This document shows positions 12,876 through 26,056 of a DNA stretch of 64,000 bases, in pieces (within the stretch, counting starts at the first letter, position 1; every line of letters starts with the position of its first letter). A program made the position numbers and the translations under genes. Origin of the DNA: Cyanoderma ruficeps (Eukaryota > Chordata > Aves > Passeriformes > Timaliidae); assembly GCA_008694505.1 (NCBI GenBank), contig VZDJ01000004.1:726864-790863 (forward strand), read 5' to 3'. The notes below the pieces were generated by a model. That model was not told the DNA's origin, ran no database searches, and worked only from the letters and a program-made list of their open reading frames with translations.

Positions 12876-13094
12876 TGAGTCTGTGATTTATACGTCATTA
12901 TATTTCATTAAATAAGTTTTCAATTTGCTATCTCCTTTTCCCCTCTTCTGACATTCATTTGTGTATGTTACATTATTATAATATGGAATAACATGGTAAC
13001 AGAGGCTCATTTTCCAATACTGACAAATGTAATTTCTTTTTCTACAACTTTTCCACAACTACCATGTCTCTGATGAGATTTGGATGATTGTATG

Positions 13095-13240
13095 AGATTC
13101 CTACAGAGGTGGTAGTGACCCATTCATGGTGGGGTTGGAGAGGGCTCTGAGAAGCCTGATCTAGTTGATGTTCTTGTTTCTTCCAGGGAGGATTGGACTG
13201 TATGACCAGCTCAAACTGGTTTATAATTGCATTATTCTAA
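13095..13240 (+). mobile_element. CR1 LINE 3' end fragment, plus strand
   Basis: Diverged CR1 tail: GGTGGTAGTGACCC, then GGGCTCTGAGAAGCCTGATC, then CCAGGGAGGATTGGACTGTA, as in CR1 (CTCTGAGCAACCTGATCT, GGTTGGAACTAGATGA). It decays before a clear terminal repeat. It lies 220 bp downstream of another plus-strand CR1 tail and is a separate insertion, because both carry 3'-end sequence. Confidence 0.65.
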
Positions 13241-16200
13241 CTTCATAAAGTAACTCTCCACCTGGAGTACTGAGGAAAAGTTGGATAGGGAGATTATGCA
13301 AATCAGATATGTTTTAACTGAGAAATGTATTTACTGATCTGGATTTTTTTCTTAATCTTATCTCAGTGTCAAAATGATTCTGGCCCAGCAAAATTGTATT
13401 AAAAAAATAAGATTCTGATGAATCAGCTAGGTTTTCAGCCTCTGTGCCAATGAAATGTGAGTGCTCAGCAACAGACAAACTCCAGCTTTAGTGTTTTTAG
13501 AGCAATTTGGGGGAAAGTGCTGAGTTGTTTTATTACCATGCTCTGAGGAACATTCTGCATCTTTATTGGCCACCATCAATTGTTTAATCTGAGATGGGAA
13601 AGTAGTGAGGGAGAAAAGTTTGGTGATCATGCCAAAACCAAAAATAAACCCTGAAGTATTGTCACAAGCATAGTAAGCAGAACAAAATGTCAATATATAA
13701 AGATACAAAAATTAAGTTCATTAGTGTCTAGTGTTATTTTTAAGGCAAAAGGAATAGAATTGTATGATATAGGATTTTATTTGGTTTCACAAACATTGGC
13801 AGCATAGTCAGAGAATTTTATCCATGGAAAATACACATTTTCTGATTTTTTTTCAATAGGTCTATGTGAACTAATGTTTAATGCAAATATTAAGAGAGTC
13901 ATATACAGACTATGTTTGTGGCAATAGAAACATATTTATACCTTTATTTCAGACAAATTTTGTTTCATGCCCTGGACTCTGCATTTAACTTGAATGAGTT
14001 TTTATTGTCATTTTTAATTCTATTAATTCTCCCCTCTAACACTGATTAAAGCTATAAAAGGTTTGAAGGGGATTTAATATCTTTTTCCTTCCAAGAAGAG
14101 AAAACTATACAGGGTCAAAAGTGATGGTGCACCCCTTGATAAAAGTACCCCCTAAAAAGCCTTAAATAAACACCCTTTCTAAGGGGAATCTAATTCACAG
14201 AAAAAAGTCATTAACTGATTAAAGGTCATCTGAGAGAAGAACACAGGATTGAACAATTTATCATAGACTGTCTTTTCTATGTAATCTGTTTCCAAATGTG
14301 GAATTAGAAATTGCAGTGTAAAAGAAATTGTACCTTTGTATTGTTAGGGGGAAAGGTACATGCGGGTCAAGTATAAAAGAACCTTTTATTCAGAAAGTGA
14401 CTGCAACCCACGCACGAATAACTGTCAAATTGACATTCCTGTGACTGGTGATCCAGCTGAGGATCTTGATCCACTTATATATCTTTCCCAAATGCCAAGA
14501 CTTTTATCTGAGGTGATGGCCTATGGTTAAAGAACAAATTATTGATGTATTACACACTGTATCTTTCCTGAGCTGGAACTACAAGGAGAATCTTGTCAGG
14601 CAGTGTTGCATGTGAACTTATTTCATGAGTTACACTTCTTTGAATGAAGGATTATGGGAAAACCTTCCTTTTTACTTGAAATCCTCTTTATTAAGAGACA
14701 AAGTTATTGCACATTTAGGAGCTCATTCTGGAGCTGTGTCAGCATTCCTGAGTGCATGCTGAATCAGCAAAAAAGGAAGTAATTTCCTTTTATTTTTCTA
14801 TGCAGTGCCAAAGTGGTAGGAGTTAAAATGTAAAGAAAGCAGGATTTCTTGCTCAGAACACTTTCTGAGTCCTTATAACTAGTTTTACTGAAGTATGATT
14901 TCCAACCCTTTTCACCCTGTCCTCCAAAAATGTGTCAAAGAAAAATAACAGTTCCACAGTTCCACAGACATAGGCTACAATAATATCTAAGGCACAATGC
15001 ACAATTTTCAATCCAAAATATACTGTATGAGGTAAGCCATGTAAAAAGGTCTCAGAATCCTGGAAATTCAGGACATACTTCTATAAATACCAATATTCAG
15101 CAAGTTGCAATCTACTAGTGAAGTGCTTTGGGTGGGAAAAAAATCTGGGTGGAGTAGGTCTTCCTGACTGTTTAGTTCATTTTGTCAGGATTGTGCCATA
15201 TCAGGTTAGGTCAGTTAGCCTTTTTCATGTAAAACACCCTCTTTTTGCACACTGTTGTTGTCAATGTTGTTGCCAAAACTATTTGTTTTCTTACTTCATT
15301 GATGTTTTCAGTGAATTGCTCATACCTCAGCCCATTATCTCTGCCTTTTGTCTTTCTATCCAGTGTGGGTGGGAGGAGGGGAGCAGGAGTGTCATTCCCA
15401 AACTACAAAAATTGAGAAAACCTAGAGCCCTGACCTTCCTGAGCTGTTAAAATTAAATTGGGTTTTCTATTTCAATGTGTATACGTGGACACAAGATAAG
15501 TGAAAGTTGTTTTTAAAATATATTTTCAAATCACTGTGTTTTGACATGGAAAAATGTCAATGTTCTAATTAAGGTTTTAATGAGTAATTGAATCAGGTAT
15601 TTCACTGTATTATCTTAGTTCACTTGGGACATTTAGATTGATAGCTGGCCAAAACACAAATAAAACACCAAAGATGGTCACTATTTTCCTTCAATTGATT
15701 TTTCAACATCTTAAGAAGTAACTTCAATAAAAATACTTCTTGTCTTTGTTGCTGTTACTTAGAATAGTGTCTTCCAAACATCTGAGAACAAAAATAATCC
15801 CCCATTTTTGGAGATCATCACATATATTTATTCCTTTTTTGTTTTAATTTAACAGTTTTATGGTTTTTATTTTATGATTCTACAAGCAACTATGGACCAC
15901 CTCACTATGCCCACAACTTCAATACCACTATTCAGAATAATAATGCCACTTACAGAACTCAAAAAACCATTCTGAACATTTTTCACTCAGTTTTCACAAC
16001 ACTTAACTTTCCACACAGTGGACAGTCTACTGCAATAGTAGGTGGCCTAGTACTCTGTGCAATCTTTCTTTTAATCAAAAAGATAGCAGAGTAGAATATA
16101 CACAGTACAGTCATTATCTTCAGCATCCATGCAAGCTTACATTTAAATACAAGAACACTCATCATTTGACTTCAGTAACAGCACATCAGTGTTACTCCAT

Positions 16201-19172
16201 CATATATTCAACTTCCTATTGATGCTCAAATCACTTCTATTACTATGAGACAAATTTTAAGAAAAATTAATTTCTACATGAAGCACAGCTGGTTCATTTT
16301 CAATTCAGAACATGCCCCAGGAGGTTCTATTAGTGTCTATGGTAATGTATCAGGAGGGTTGAATGAATGAAAATAATAAATGGGAACAATATGGGGGACC
16401 ACAAACAAGTGGAATTAGTGCTAAAACTTGGATTACAATGCTACACTCACAACTAGAGAAAACTCTTGTATTTTATTTAAGTTTTCAATTATTTGAAATA
16501 TCTCTCATATAGTAATATTTTCAGCATTTTCTCAGATTGTGAACCAAACTCAATAGATGAAGCCTTTCAAATTGTTATGTTTTGTCCCTATTGTTCTAAT
16601 CTTGTTTATCATGGATTTTGTGATTGGTTATTTAGAGTTTACAAAATATTATTCAGTGATGAGAACAATATAGTTGAGACCTGTTTAAGACTAAAGATCT
16701 CTACCAGTTTATAATATTGGAAAGCTATAGGGCAAATAACTCTACACAGCTAGAACTCTGCTTTTTTACTTTTTCATTTAACAAACTAGCCACACTGCAG
16801 TTGTGCTAGAATAACAAACCTAGAAACACAATAGCAACACAGCACTTGTGTATTGTTCACTATGGGCATTCTGAAGACAATCAGTAACATGAGATTTGGA
16901 TGCTTTAAAAACACACATAATTAGAAAATACAGTATTAGAAAAATTTCTTGAGGGGAGACCATTTAAAGATGTCATAATCAATAAACACATCTGATAATG
17001 TGCAAGAAAAAGAAGAATGAATGGTTATGGTTTCATTTTTCCCACCATTACCTTATTCACCCATTTGATTTAAGATTAAATATTGCAATTGCATTGTTTC
17101 CTTCAAATTTGCATTTTGCCATTTTTTCATAAACTAACTCTATTTTATTTTCAGTGGTGACTGTTGTGTTTACTACTGGTTTTGGCTTCTTCCCATTTTT
17201 TGGGTTCTAATTGAAATCGTTTTCCATCATTTTTTTCGTAATGCGCTAGAACCGCTGTGTAAGGAGATAGGACAAAAGTATGAGTGTCCTTCACAACTTA
17301 AGTAAAGAGAATATTGACAATATCCTGACAATATTCTAGGTGTTGCAGTCTTAACGGTTAGGGCATTTTTTTATCCTTGAGCATGGAAAAACCAACACAC
17401 AGCAGGACTAAGTTGTTCTCATTCTGTTTTGAGTATATTTAAGACACAACATTGTTTATTATCTGCGGCATCTTGCCTTGACATTTCTAATGTAATTTCC
17501 ACCAACTTAATCCTGAGTTTGAACATTCTGAAACTCTTATTCTACTTCTAAAAGATTCACAGACAATAAGGTTATAAAAATATTATTACTTCTCTTGTGT
17601 TTGTAACATTTTTCATACATTTTTAATAAACAGCTGACATATTCTGGAAGAAAATAATTTATAATATGAATATCTATGATAGTTTTAGATTCAGTATCAA
17701 AATTCATATAAGAACAAACAAAAATGCATTGCAGAGGTAACAACATGGGGTTTTTTTCTACAAGTACTAGAAAATAGTTATTAAAAAGCATGGACAGCAT
17801 ACACACACTTTCTATCTTTAATAATGGGATAAACATGAAATTGTACCTTGTGAATGATTCATGAAGCTAAATTTGACAGGATTAAGTTTTCTTACCATCA
17901 AGCTATTGCATTAGGTTCCTTCTGAGCAAGAACAGTGCTTTTAGTAAGTTACTAATTCCACAAGGAGAAAATGTGGCTTATATTTTTAAACCTGCAGGAT
18001 CTATTTGTTTAAAAAAGCATGACCTATGCTGCAAAGAACCTAAAGAAAGCTCGGAGATTATTTCTTCTTTCATGGAAAAGGATCCACAACTTCATAGAGA
18101 AAATGGAGGAAGAGTTAAAAAAAAATCTTAGAATTTGATTCTGGAGGGAGCTAAGGAGAAACCAGACGCAATCATTGTTTTTAAACCACATTTAATGAAA
18201 AGAAAGAGAGATTGCAATGGACTTGGATTCCGTCCAGACTTACTGGCACACAACAATTGATGCAAGTAAACATCATTTTCAAACAGAAATGTTTAATGAA
18301 AGGGAACTTTCAGAGTACTTTCTGGAAAAAATATCTCTTAGCTTCCTTCTGTAAACAATGCTTCAAAGAAAAAAATGGTCATCTGTCTTGAGAACAACTG
18401 AAACATATCTTTTTGAAACATTTTTGTAACATGAAGAACATTTTTGGGCATCAGGTGAACTGTTTAAGATTTATTGAAATACCTAGGAAAATTGGAATGT
18501 CTTTTTTTTTTCCTTCTCACTTTAAGGCATAATTAGTCACTTTTTAATACAGTAACTGGCAGTTCTTCAAATGAGACTTAATTTTAAATTACTCCAATTG
18601 TAAGTTCTGTGGTGAATATGGGCAACATTTTTATCAGCAGAAGATGAGGAATGCTAGACAAAATCTTTTTAGCTGCTGGAGTTCTACTGAAATTCTTTGA
18701 GAAATATAACTTGCAACTGTATAACGTGCAAGGCACATTCACCAGAATAGATCTGTGGAAATAGGACTCCTCTTCTAGAAGTCTTTCAAAAAACAGGCAC
18801 TATTTACCAAAATGGACAAAGTCAAAATATAAAAGAAGGTGGGAGAAACCTAATGCAAAATATATTAAATATTGCACTTTGGAAATGCTTTAAATTCCAA
18901 GGTAAATCCTGTAAGCATAAAATACATTTTAAATTATATTCTATGAAAAAATAGCCTTTCTTTAAAATACTGTTTTTACTCAAGTGGCAAGAAAAAGTTA
19001 GTGTAGCCTTTCTTCAAAAACTGAATGTAAAAGAACAAAATTTCCTTAGAAAAATGTCCTATTAAAGCAATCTACAAATACCAGAGATATTTAAACTGCT
19101 AAAGACTGATTAGACATGACAAGAAGAGAATTCCTCCCGGTGCAGAGGAGCCACACCATGTGACTAGAACAG
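13241..19172. other. Long AT-rich spacer, no gene recognised
   Basis: About 5.9 kb. Open frames are short and scattered (13427-13708, 15118-15450, 15983-16165, 16493-16714, 17537-17836), without recognisable motifs. A TATAAAAG word at 14372-14379, followed by a CpG-containing stretch (CCCACGCACGAATAAC), is the only promoter-like spot and is weak. Confidence 0.5.
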
Positions 19173-19180
19173 TATAAAAA
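19173..19180 (+). promoter_or_regulatory. Possible TATA box
   Basis: AGTATAAAAAGGG lies in a locally GC- and CpG-richer patch (19120-19330) within very AT-rich DNA, with an E-box-like CATGTG about 14 bp upstream. A real TATA promoter would start transcription about 30 bp downstream, near CTACCACAGG. No downstream coding sequence on the plus strand is evident, so this may be chance or a decayed LTR. Confidence 0.2.
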
Positions 19181-19330
19181 GGGTTCCCTGCATTCTACCA
19201 CAGGTCTGGAGCGGTGACTAAGGTCATAGCCAGCGTAACGGGCAAAAGACACACATCCACAGCTGCCAGCATAAGAAGGGAATATGTAAAAAGAGGCTAA
19301 CCAGCACTGAGGAACACCATCCATGTGAGC

Positions 19331-20864
19331 AAATTCAATGTTCATACTCTGCAGTTTTGATATGCAGGATGTTGCTGTCTGGCTCTGAATAAATAACTAA
19401 ATTCTTGTGGTAGTCTTTTTCACACATCTGCTTCTAGAATACTTGAGACCATCAACCTTTCCAGGAGGCAGAATATAATCATTACCATATGCTACAAAGC
19501 ATACTTTTCTAGGTGTTCTAAAATATTTAAAATGCGCTGTTGAACTGTAAGTGTTCTTTTGGTGCTCACAAACTTCAAGAAATGTACTTTTCAAAGTATC
19601 TTAAAAAGCTTTGTGCAGGAGTCTCAAAAGTCAAGTCCTTGTCAAGTTCAAATTTGCAGACAAATTCTTTTCCCCAATTCAGATTTATTATTTAAATTGA
19701 TTTACATATATATGATTACGTCAGCTTTTGAAAGATCATCAGAAAGACTTGTAAGAACATCTTGTGAGACAAAAGAGGGAGGGGAATAGCCTATCTTTGG
19801 CCATATGTACAGAATTATATAGGCAGATATAAGATTTGGATATAAATTTAGCACATTTGGTCCCACAGGCCAAGCACAGCTGCCTCAGGCCAGGCCCATG
19901 TTGATGTACCCACTTCTCCTCTGAATATATGAGACTATGGAGTGCAGACATCTGATCTGCATAGCCTTGAATGACTTCTTCACATTCTTCATCAAGTTTT
20001 CTATTGTCTTATTTAGCACATTGGAGAGGTTTCATATTAAATTCTTTATGATTATTAGTACTCATCTCATGATTATTTCTCTAATATAGTTTTCTTAGAG
20101 TCTCAAGGATTTCATTGGACCCTGCACCCTGAGTTAAACTTTTTTCAGGCACCAAGATAGTTTTTTTTTGGCTATTTGCATCTGCTTTAGCCACATCTAT
20201 ACTTACAGATTTTACTTCACAAAATGGACTAGGTTACTTTCATATTGACCTGTTGGAAAAGCATTTCTTATTAAGTCTAAACCTGTATAATAAATCAGAT
20301 AAGGTATATAGCACAAGAAAATAAAATCTCTCTTCCAGATAAAACAAACCTATAGGCTGGTTTCAGAACTGGATTATAGGGTTATTGTTTCTATCATCCC
20401 AAAACATTTATTCACAACTGTAATGTATGCTCCAAATTTCAAGATTCAGATATAATATTACTTGCTTATGGTTCAACAATTCAGTAAAAAATTCAGGTGT
20501 GAAATACGAGCAAATTTCCAAATGATCTAGTCAGTTTGAATATGATACCTAGGGACCTGTCCAAAATACATCTGATTATCTTCACAAAAAAGCAAGATAC
20601 CAAATTACATTGTTCATAACAGAAACCTCTGCTGAGGCTACATAAGATTTTATTAGAGCCAGAAATTATCTATAAGCATCTTCATGAAACTTGAATAGAA
20701 AAATGTATTGCACTGGGTAAGTGGACAAAAACACATTGGTTAAATTATTGTCTTCATCTTATTTCTTTCCTTGTGAGACTATACTCTTATTTAAAGCCAT
20801 TCCAATTACCTATCATGATTACTCTTCAGTATTGGATTTAAACATTTTGTTGAACAGTTCAATT
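19331..20864. other. AT-rich spacer, nothing recognised
   Basis: No gene or repeat supported. Confidence 0.5.
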
Positions 20865-20960
20865 TGCCAAATCACAGAAAAATTTAGACTGGGAAGGGGT
20901 CTTGTTGTTTATGCTGACCAACAGTTTTGGCTAAAAGAGGGTCGCCTTCAAACTTAGAAG
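20865..20960 (-). mobile_element. CR1 LINE 3' end fragment, minus strand
   Basis: The plus strand reads AATCACAGAAAAATTTAGAC, then TGGGAAGGGGTCTTG, then a GGCTAAAAGAGGGTCGCC segment. This parallels the reverse complement of a CR1 3' end (AATCACAGAAT ... GGTTGGGAAGGGACCT ... CTAAAAGCAGGGTCACC). Strongly diverged. Older CR1 sequence may continue faintly to about 21350. Confidence 0.55.
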
Positions 20961-21460
20961 ATATTTCTTCTTCTCAGATTTGGAGAATCTCTACAGTCTT
21001 TATCAGGGCAATCCAACATAGCCCTTTTACAGTGGAATTTCCTATCCTTACCTAAGCATAATATCCCATGTTGTGCTTCTTGTCTCTAGCCTCATGAAGG
21101 CCATCCTCCAGGAGAGTCAGGCCACTTTTGCTCATAAACACCTATTAGAAAGCTAAAGTCTAACCCAAAATTTTGCCATCAGCCCACTTATCTTTAGGTT
21201 CATATAATTCTACGATCATACCAAGCATCCTCAGCTTACTCTCATATATAATGTTCTCCAGCCCTCAAAATATATTATGGTCCTGTATTACAGTTCCTTT
21301 GGTTTGTTGAGGTCTTCCTTCCACCAGAGAGTCACACTATAATTAAGATGCCTCCCACAAGGGCTGAATCATACAGAATCTTGTATTCTTGCTATGTTTG
21401 CTGCAGTGCATAGTGTGTGTATATATACATATAAAAATATACACTCATGCTAGATAATCC

Positions 21461-21467
<7 letters not shown>
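20961..21467. other. Spacer, possibly decayed CR1
   Basis: The segment 21215-21340 has words resembling the next part of a minus-strand CR1 (CCTCAGC, GTTCTCCAGCCCTC), but similarity is too low for a firm call. Confidence 0.3.

Positions 21468-21508
<41 letters not shown>
21468..21508. repeat. CA dinucleotide microsatellite
   Basis: About 20 uninterrupted AC/CA units, preceded by TA-rich DNA (TGTATATATACATATAAAAATA). Likely length-polymorphic. Confidence 0.98.
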
Positions 21509-21510
<2 letters not shown>

Positions 21511-21883
21511 AAGGATATCAGTGTTCCAAGGTAAATTTTCAGTGAATAATTCAGAGGACATCCATATTAAGGTTCAGTTTGTATTACTGTTGGCATTGTG
21601 AACTATCATTGAGAAGTGAAGACAACAAGGGTAATGGCTTTAGAAAGGAATGATAAAGGGATTATCAAGTTCTTGACCGAGGAAGACTCACCACACAGAA
21701 TTTTTTTAGCATAAGCATAAAACACATCACAAATTGGACCCTCCACACTCCTTTAATAAGATAGGTGTGTGCTAAAGGATGATGGATGTGTTTAAGAAAA
21801 TAAAAAAATTTAAATTATTGCAATCATTCCAAGACCATCTGATTCTGAGCCCAAATATTTTAGGGGCTTCACTTTAAGAATGG
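21509..21883. other. AT-rich spacer
   Basis: Nothing recognisable between the microsatellite and the next CR1 tail. Confidence 0.5.
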
Positions 21884-21990
21884 GAATCACGGAATCATAC
21901 AATGATTTGGCTTGCAAGGGAACTTAAATATCATCTACTTCCAGCCCCCAAGCTGTAGGTAGGGACACCAAGATTGGTCAGGGTAGCAGC
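21884..21990 (-). mobile_element. CR1 LINE 3' end fragment, minus strand
   Basis: Starts with GAATCACGGAATCATACAAT, the reverse complement of the CR1 terminal repeat. It continues GCAAGGGAACTTAAATATCATCT and TAGGGACACCAAGATTGGTC, in the order expected for a minus-strand CR1 tail. Very short, old copy. Confidence 0.75.
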
Positions 21991-22751
21991 AGCGTTTAGG
22001 GGAACTGAATGTCTGAGAATAACCATAGGAATCTCCTGTATTTAAGGAAGAAGACCTGATGGATTCCTTTCCTCCCTCACTTCAGTGTTACCAGGGTTGG
22101 CTTCTGTGTTTCTCCAACAGCAGAAAATGAAATACATTTCTGAGTCTGTATTGTTATGGTGTTCATTACCGACTAGCAGGAGGCACTGGTGTTATGTGTA
22201 GAGATACCAAGACCTTACTGATCTTCTATCTTATCTCTTCCCACTGTTGCTGTTACTGAAATACATTGCTTCTACTCACTGGAGTCTCAAAGCAGACTTA
22301 ACCACAGCCTGCAAATGGAGTATTCTGTATTGGATCCCTCAAAGTTGTTCTAGCCCTTTAAAGGCGGATTTATAAAATCATGAATCCTGAAAACAGCCAA
22401 GGTCGATATATTTCAAGGCTCTATTCTGGGTCCAAAAGATAACACATCAAACAAGATATTCAAGTGATATTTTTCTCCTTAAAAGATACGATACTGCTAT
22501 TACCTGTTTGTATATTTGTATTTTTCTGAGACTCTGAAGTCCCTCTAAATAGATGCAACATAATGTTGAAAGAATTACAGCAATGAACACAAAATCTCTG
22601 TGGCTGTGTGAGAGACACTCATCAGTAGCACTTAGGTGTCACCCTGATTCTTTAGCCTTCTGAGCCTTCTGATGATCTTGTTTACATACCTTCTAGTGGA
22701 GTCTCTCACAAATGTAACACAAACAAAAGTAGATTGTTTTCATTTTTCTCC
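21991..22751. other. Spacer; may contain U3 of the following LTR
   Basis: No gene. If the LTR ending at 22923 is full length, its U3 should lie in the right part of this interval (perhaps from about 22600), but I could not place a 5' boundary or target-site duplication. Confidence 0.4.
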
Positions 22752-22923
22752 GTGATGGACTGCTGGTTTGACCACTGGGGTCAGAGGGGTGTTCCTCTCA
22801 TCTCCCAATCCTTGTTCACATTCTAAATCCTTTTTAAACCCCAAATCATAATAAACTGCCTCTTTTTTTGCTCCTTGCTCCAATCTGACGAGTGTGTGTC
22901 GTTCTTTTGTGTCGTAAACTGCA
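22752..22923 (+). mobile_element. Retroviral LTR 3' portion (R/U5-like), plus strand
   Basis: TTTTTAAACCCC (22831-22842) is followed closely by ATAATAAACTGCC, giving an AATAAA polyadenylation signal at 22850-22855. A T-rich stretch and a CpG-bearing segment (CTGACGAGTGTGTGTCGTTC) follow, and the sequence ends TCGTAAACTGCA. A TATA-like word, AATAAA and a short U5 within 100 bp is the organisation of an avian ERV LTR, and the wording resembles LTRs I have met in bird genomes. The family is not assigned. No primer-binding site follows, so it is a solo or truncated LTR. Confidence 0.6.
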
Positions 22924-23096
22924 ATACTTAGGACATTAATTAGCAGATTAAATTTAATTTCCAGTAAAGAGATTTGACTGCAAACACAAGTTTATTGTCA
23001 CTACCAGACAATTTTTTTAGGATTTCTCAAACAATAAAGACAGGGGTAAAACCTTGGCGTATTTTCCTGGTTTTCCATTGTTCAAATTCTGGAGAA
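22924..23096. other. AT-rich spacer
   Basis: Nothing recognisable. Confidence 0.5.
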
Positions 23097-23148
23097 AATA
23101 ACATATATATTTATGTAAAATAAATAACATATATATTTATGTAAAATA
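23097..23148. repeat. 26-bp tandem duplication, two copies
   Basis: The unit AATAACATATATATTTATGT plus AAAATA occurs at 23097-23122 and 23123-23148 with essentially perfect identity. Slippage-type duplication in AT-rich DNA. Confidence 0.95.
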
Positions 23149-25894
23149 CATTATCTTTGAAAGAAAAAGGAAGCATATATTAAGGTATTATTTCTAATTA
23201 CATCACTTTAGCTCCAAAAATTGTTTCAAAACTATTTCTGTGATTTTTAAGGTCTTAAATTGAGTGCCATTATTACAAGTCTATGATTAGCATAATTTTA
23301 ATTTCAGCATAGCCTTACATACAATATAGAGTCTAACTTCCATGTTTGTAATATGGTCTGCAGAAAACTATTGCAACTCTTCTGAGATTTACATTTACAT
23401 CTGTATTTTTAATATCAGGAGGTCTTAGCCACATTAACATGTAAATGAATTCTTTAACTTTTTAAGCTTTCTTTAGCAATACAAGTTTCTTGTGTATCTG
23501 TTATTAAAGAGAATATCTTTACTTATGTACTATTTGTGGTCTCTCCAGATAAAGGCTTATAAAATGTACTTATTAATCAATAACACTGATTACATACTTT
23601 CATCTTTCTAATAATATATTTTTGAAAATGTGAAGAAGTAAAACTGTAATCACAAATTGTATTTATCTTTGTTTTTTTTTTTTTTCAAACCCAGGTATTT
23701 AGATTTACAAATTATGAACTTGCCTCAGTTGCCTGAGGTTCTTTATCCTTCCCTGGCTTTTAGTCCTGCCCATCTGACACCGTCTCAAGCAGTGAAGAAC
23801 ATTTTAATGTTTGCATGTTATTCAGTTAGATTTTCCAAAGATTTAACACCTTAATGATGAATACAATCAATAATCCTGGAAACAGAATAAATTAACAGAA
23901 AATATGAAATATGCACTTATTTTATATCTTCACTGTGCTCACTTTTTGGCACAGAAGTTAAAAAGCCATCCCAAAATGAGTATTGTTTTCACAAAGGAAA
24001 CATTTGTAATTTTAAGTCAGCAACAATTTTTTACTGACAAAAGAAAGGAAAGTGAGATATTCTACTTCTTTATCAGTCCTATTCTGGTATTTTTTATTCA
24101 CTTGCTTTATATTCCAGAAAAAAATAGGTGCTTCTACAGCACACACTTTACACAGCAATGCCAGTTCTGTATCAAATAATGGTGATAAAATTGTGTGAAG
24201 GTCCATTGACTCATGCAGAATCCGCCGGGGTGGACACATCTGCCCAGTCAGATCAGATTAAACTAGCTCTGCTAAAGCAAAAATGTCAATGACTTAAGAA
24301 AGGACAATTTGCAGCATACTCCACCCGATTCATCTGGCAACTGAATTAAAATTACAGAAGGTACTTATCACAGAAGCTACTGTGCTTTATTACTAATAGA
24401 AAAATTTCTAGGTGTACCAATTATATTTGATAGATCTACTGATCTTGCTAAATTTATGAGATTAAGATAATGTCCAAAGTTATTGCAGGATTTTGGTAAA
24501 AAGAGGTTTTAAAATATGTTCAAAATCTGCTAACAGTTAAGAAATGACTGATAACTTTATATTGCTGGTTCTTAGAGGCATTAATGAATTTATTTTCACA
24601 ATACGCTGGTATGCATATCTCAAGGCTTGACAATCACAATGAAGTAGATGAGCACATTAATCTATATCTTTATTTTAATATGTAAATCAAATAATTACAT
24701 TTTTTATAGACAGGTAAAAAAATAAAAATGGAAAGGAATTTTAATTATTTTATTTAGCAGTATGTTCCAACACAGGATATTTTCTGATTATTTAGATTGC
24801 AAGTGAACTACAGTCCTGCTCAGCTCACGAAGATTATTTTTACTCAGAAATGATGTACACAGAAATAAACTGATACACATATATACTTAATCCTTCCAAA
24901 CAGAGAGGAAATAAGGGAAATTTAGGTATGTTTCTCCTCCTTGATGCCAAATTAAATATTATAGACTTACAAGAGACAAGGAAAATAAAGTACCAGTACT
25001 TTCTAGACAATCTAAATAACATCAAAACCTCCTCTCAAATGAAAAATAAAAATAAGTGACCCAGGAGCCTTTGAGAGTATTCATACTAATACTTCTGTGT
25101 CTGCAGACTACCCTAATGACAGGATTTGCCTCCAGGCAGACATTTCTTCAGGTACTTCCCATCACATTAATGACCATTTTCCTGTTGTAACTAATGAAGG
25201 TAACTTTCAAGATCTTCTGTTTATTATGGAGCCATTTAGCTCCTTAATTAGTTTAACAGCATTCAAATTGCTTTTTGTAACCTGACTACTTTAAGCTACC
25301 ATTAAACATCCAAATGGGGCAAATAATTTAAGACAGCCATTTCTGCTACCAGTGGAAAATGACTCATATCTATCAGACCTGTGTCATTCTAATGTGATCA
25401 ACCTAAATGGATAAGCCTTAACCATTAACCTTAACCTTAATCAAGTGGGATCACAGAAAATGTAAAAATTTTTAAAAATTTAAAAAACATTTTCTTCCAC
25501 AATAAGGAAAATTGAACTGTCAGAATTGTTGCTGAATTAGCAAAGAAAAATATAAGCAGCAGACAATATTAGATTATTAGGGAAAGCTTCTTTCTTAACT
25601 TATTTCATCAAATACTGTCTTTCAAAAGATATTACTGTCTTTGAAGTTATTAAGAAAAAATTCCAAATATACATATATATATAAAAAAATATATATATCC
25701 TCCCTCAAATTCAGCAGGGTGCACCATCATTAGTTTTCCAAATCAAGGAGGTTTTGACAAATTACTCTTTTTAATTAACATTATGAAAAATTCCTACAAT
25801 TGGAATCTGAAAAACAAATTATACAACACTTAATGAAATATTAACAGCAGCTTTATTGATTCTTCTTTGGATCAGTTCTGCCTTTTTTGTATAT
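23149..25894. other. AT-rich spacer, nothing recognised
   Basis: No gene supported. Contains an AT microsatellite-like patch at about 25670-25700 (ATACATATATATATAAAAAA) and several short random open frames. Confidence 0.5.
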
Positions 25895-26056
25895 GAGATT
25901 CACAGAGCAGATCATAAAAAATGTGCTCTTATTAAAGGTTTTAATATTGAAGTATCTCATATTTTAATTCCTAGAGATTCACAGTTCAGATCAGAAAATA
26001 AAAATGTGCCCTTACTAAAGGCTTTAATAATGAAGTACTTCATATTTTAATTCCTA
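25895..26056. repeat. Imperfect tandem duplication, about 80 bp, two copies
   Basis: Unit 1 (25895-25973) and unit 2 (25974-26056) both begin GAGATTCACAG and end CATATTTTAATTCCTA. The shared middle reads AATGTGCYCTTAYTAAAGG. They differ by a few substitutions and small indels, so the duplication is older than the one at 8375. Confidence 0.92.

Noticed and set aside
17130..17280. Acceptor-like TTTATTTTCAG followed by an open stretch
   Set aside because: The frame stops within about 20 codons and no donor follows.
21215..21345. Extension of the old CR1 from 20865
   Set aside because: Scattered word similarity only, below what I can defend as a feature.
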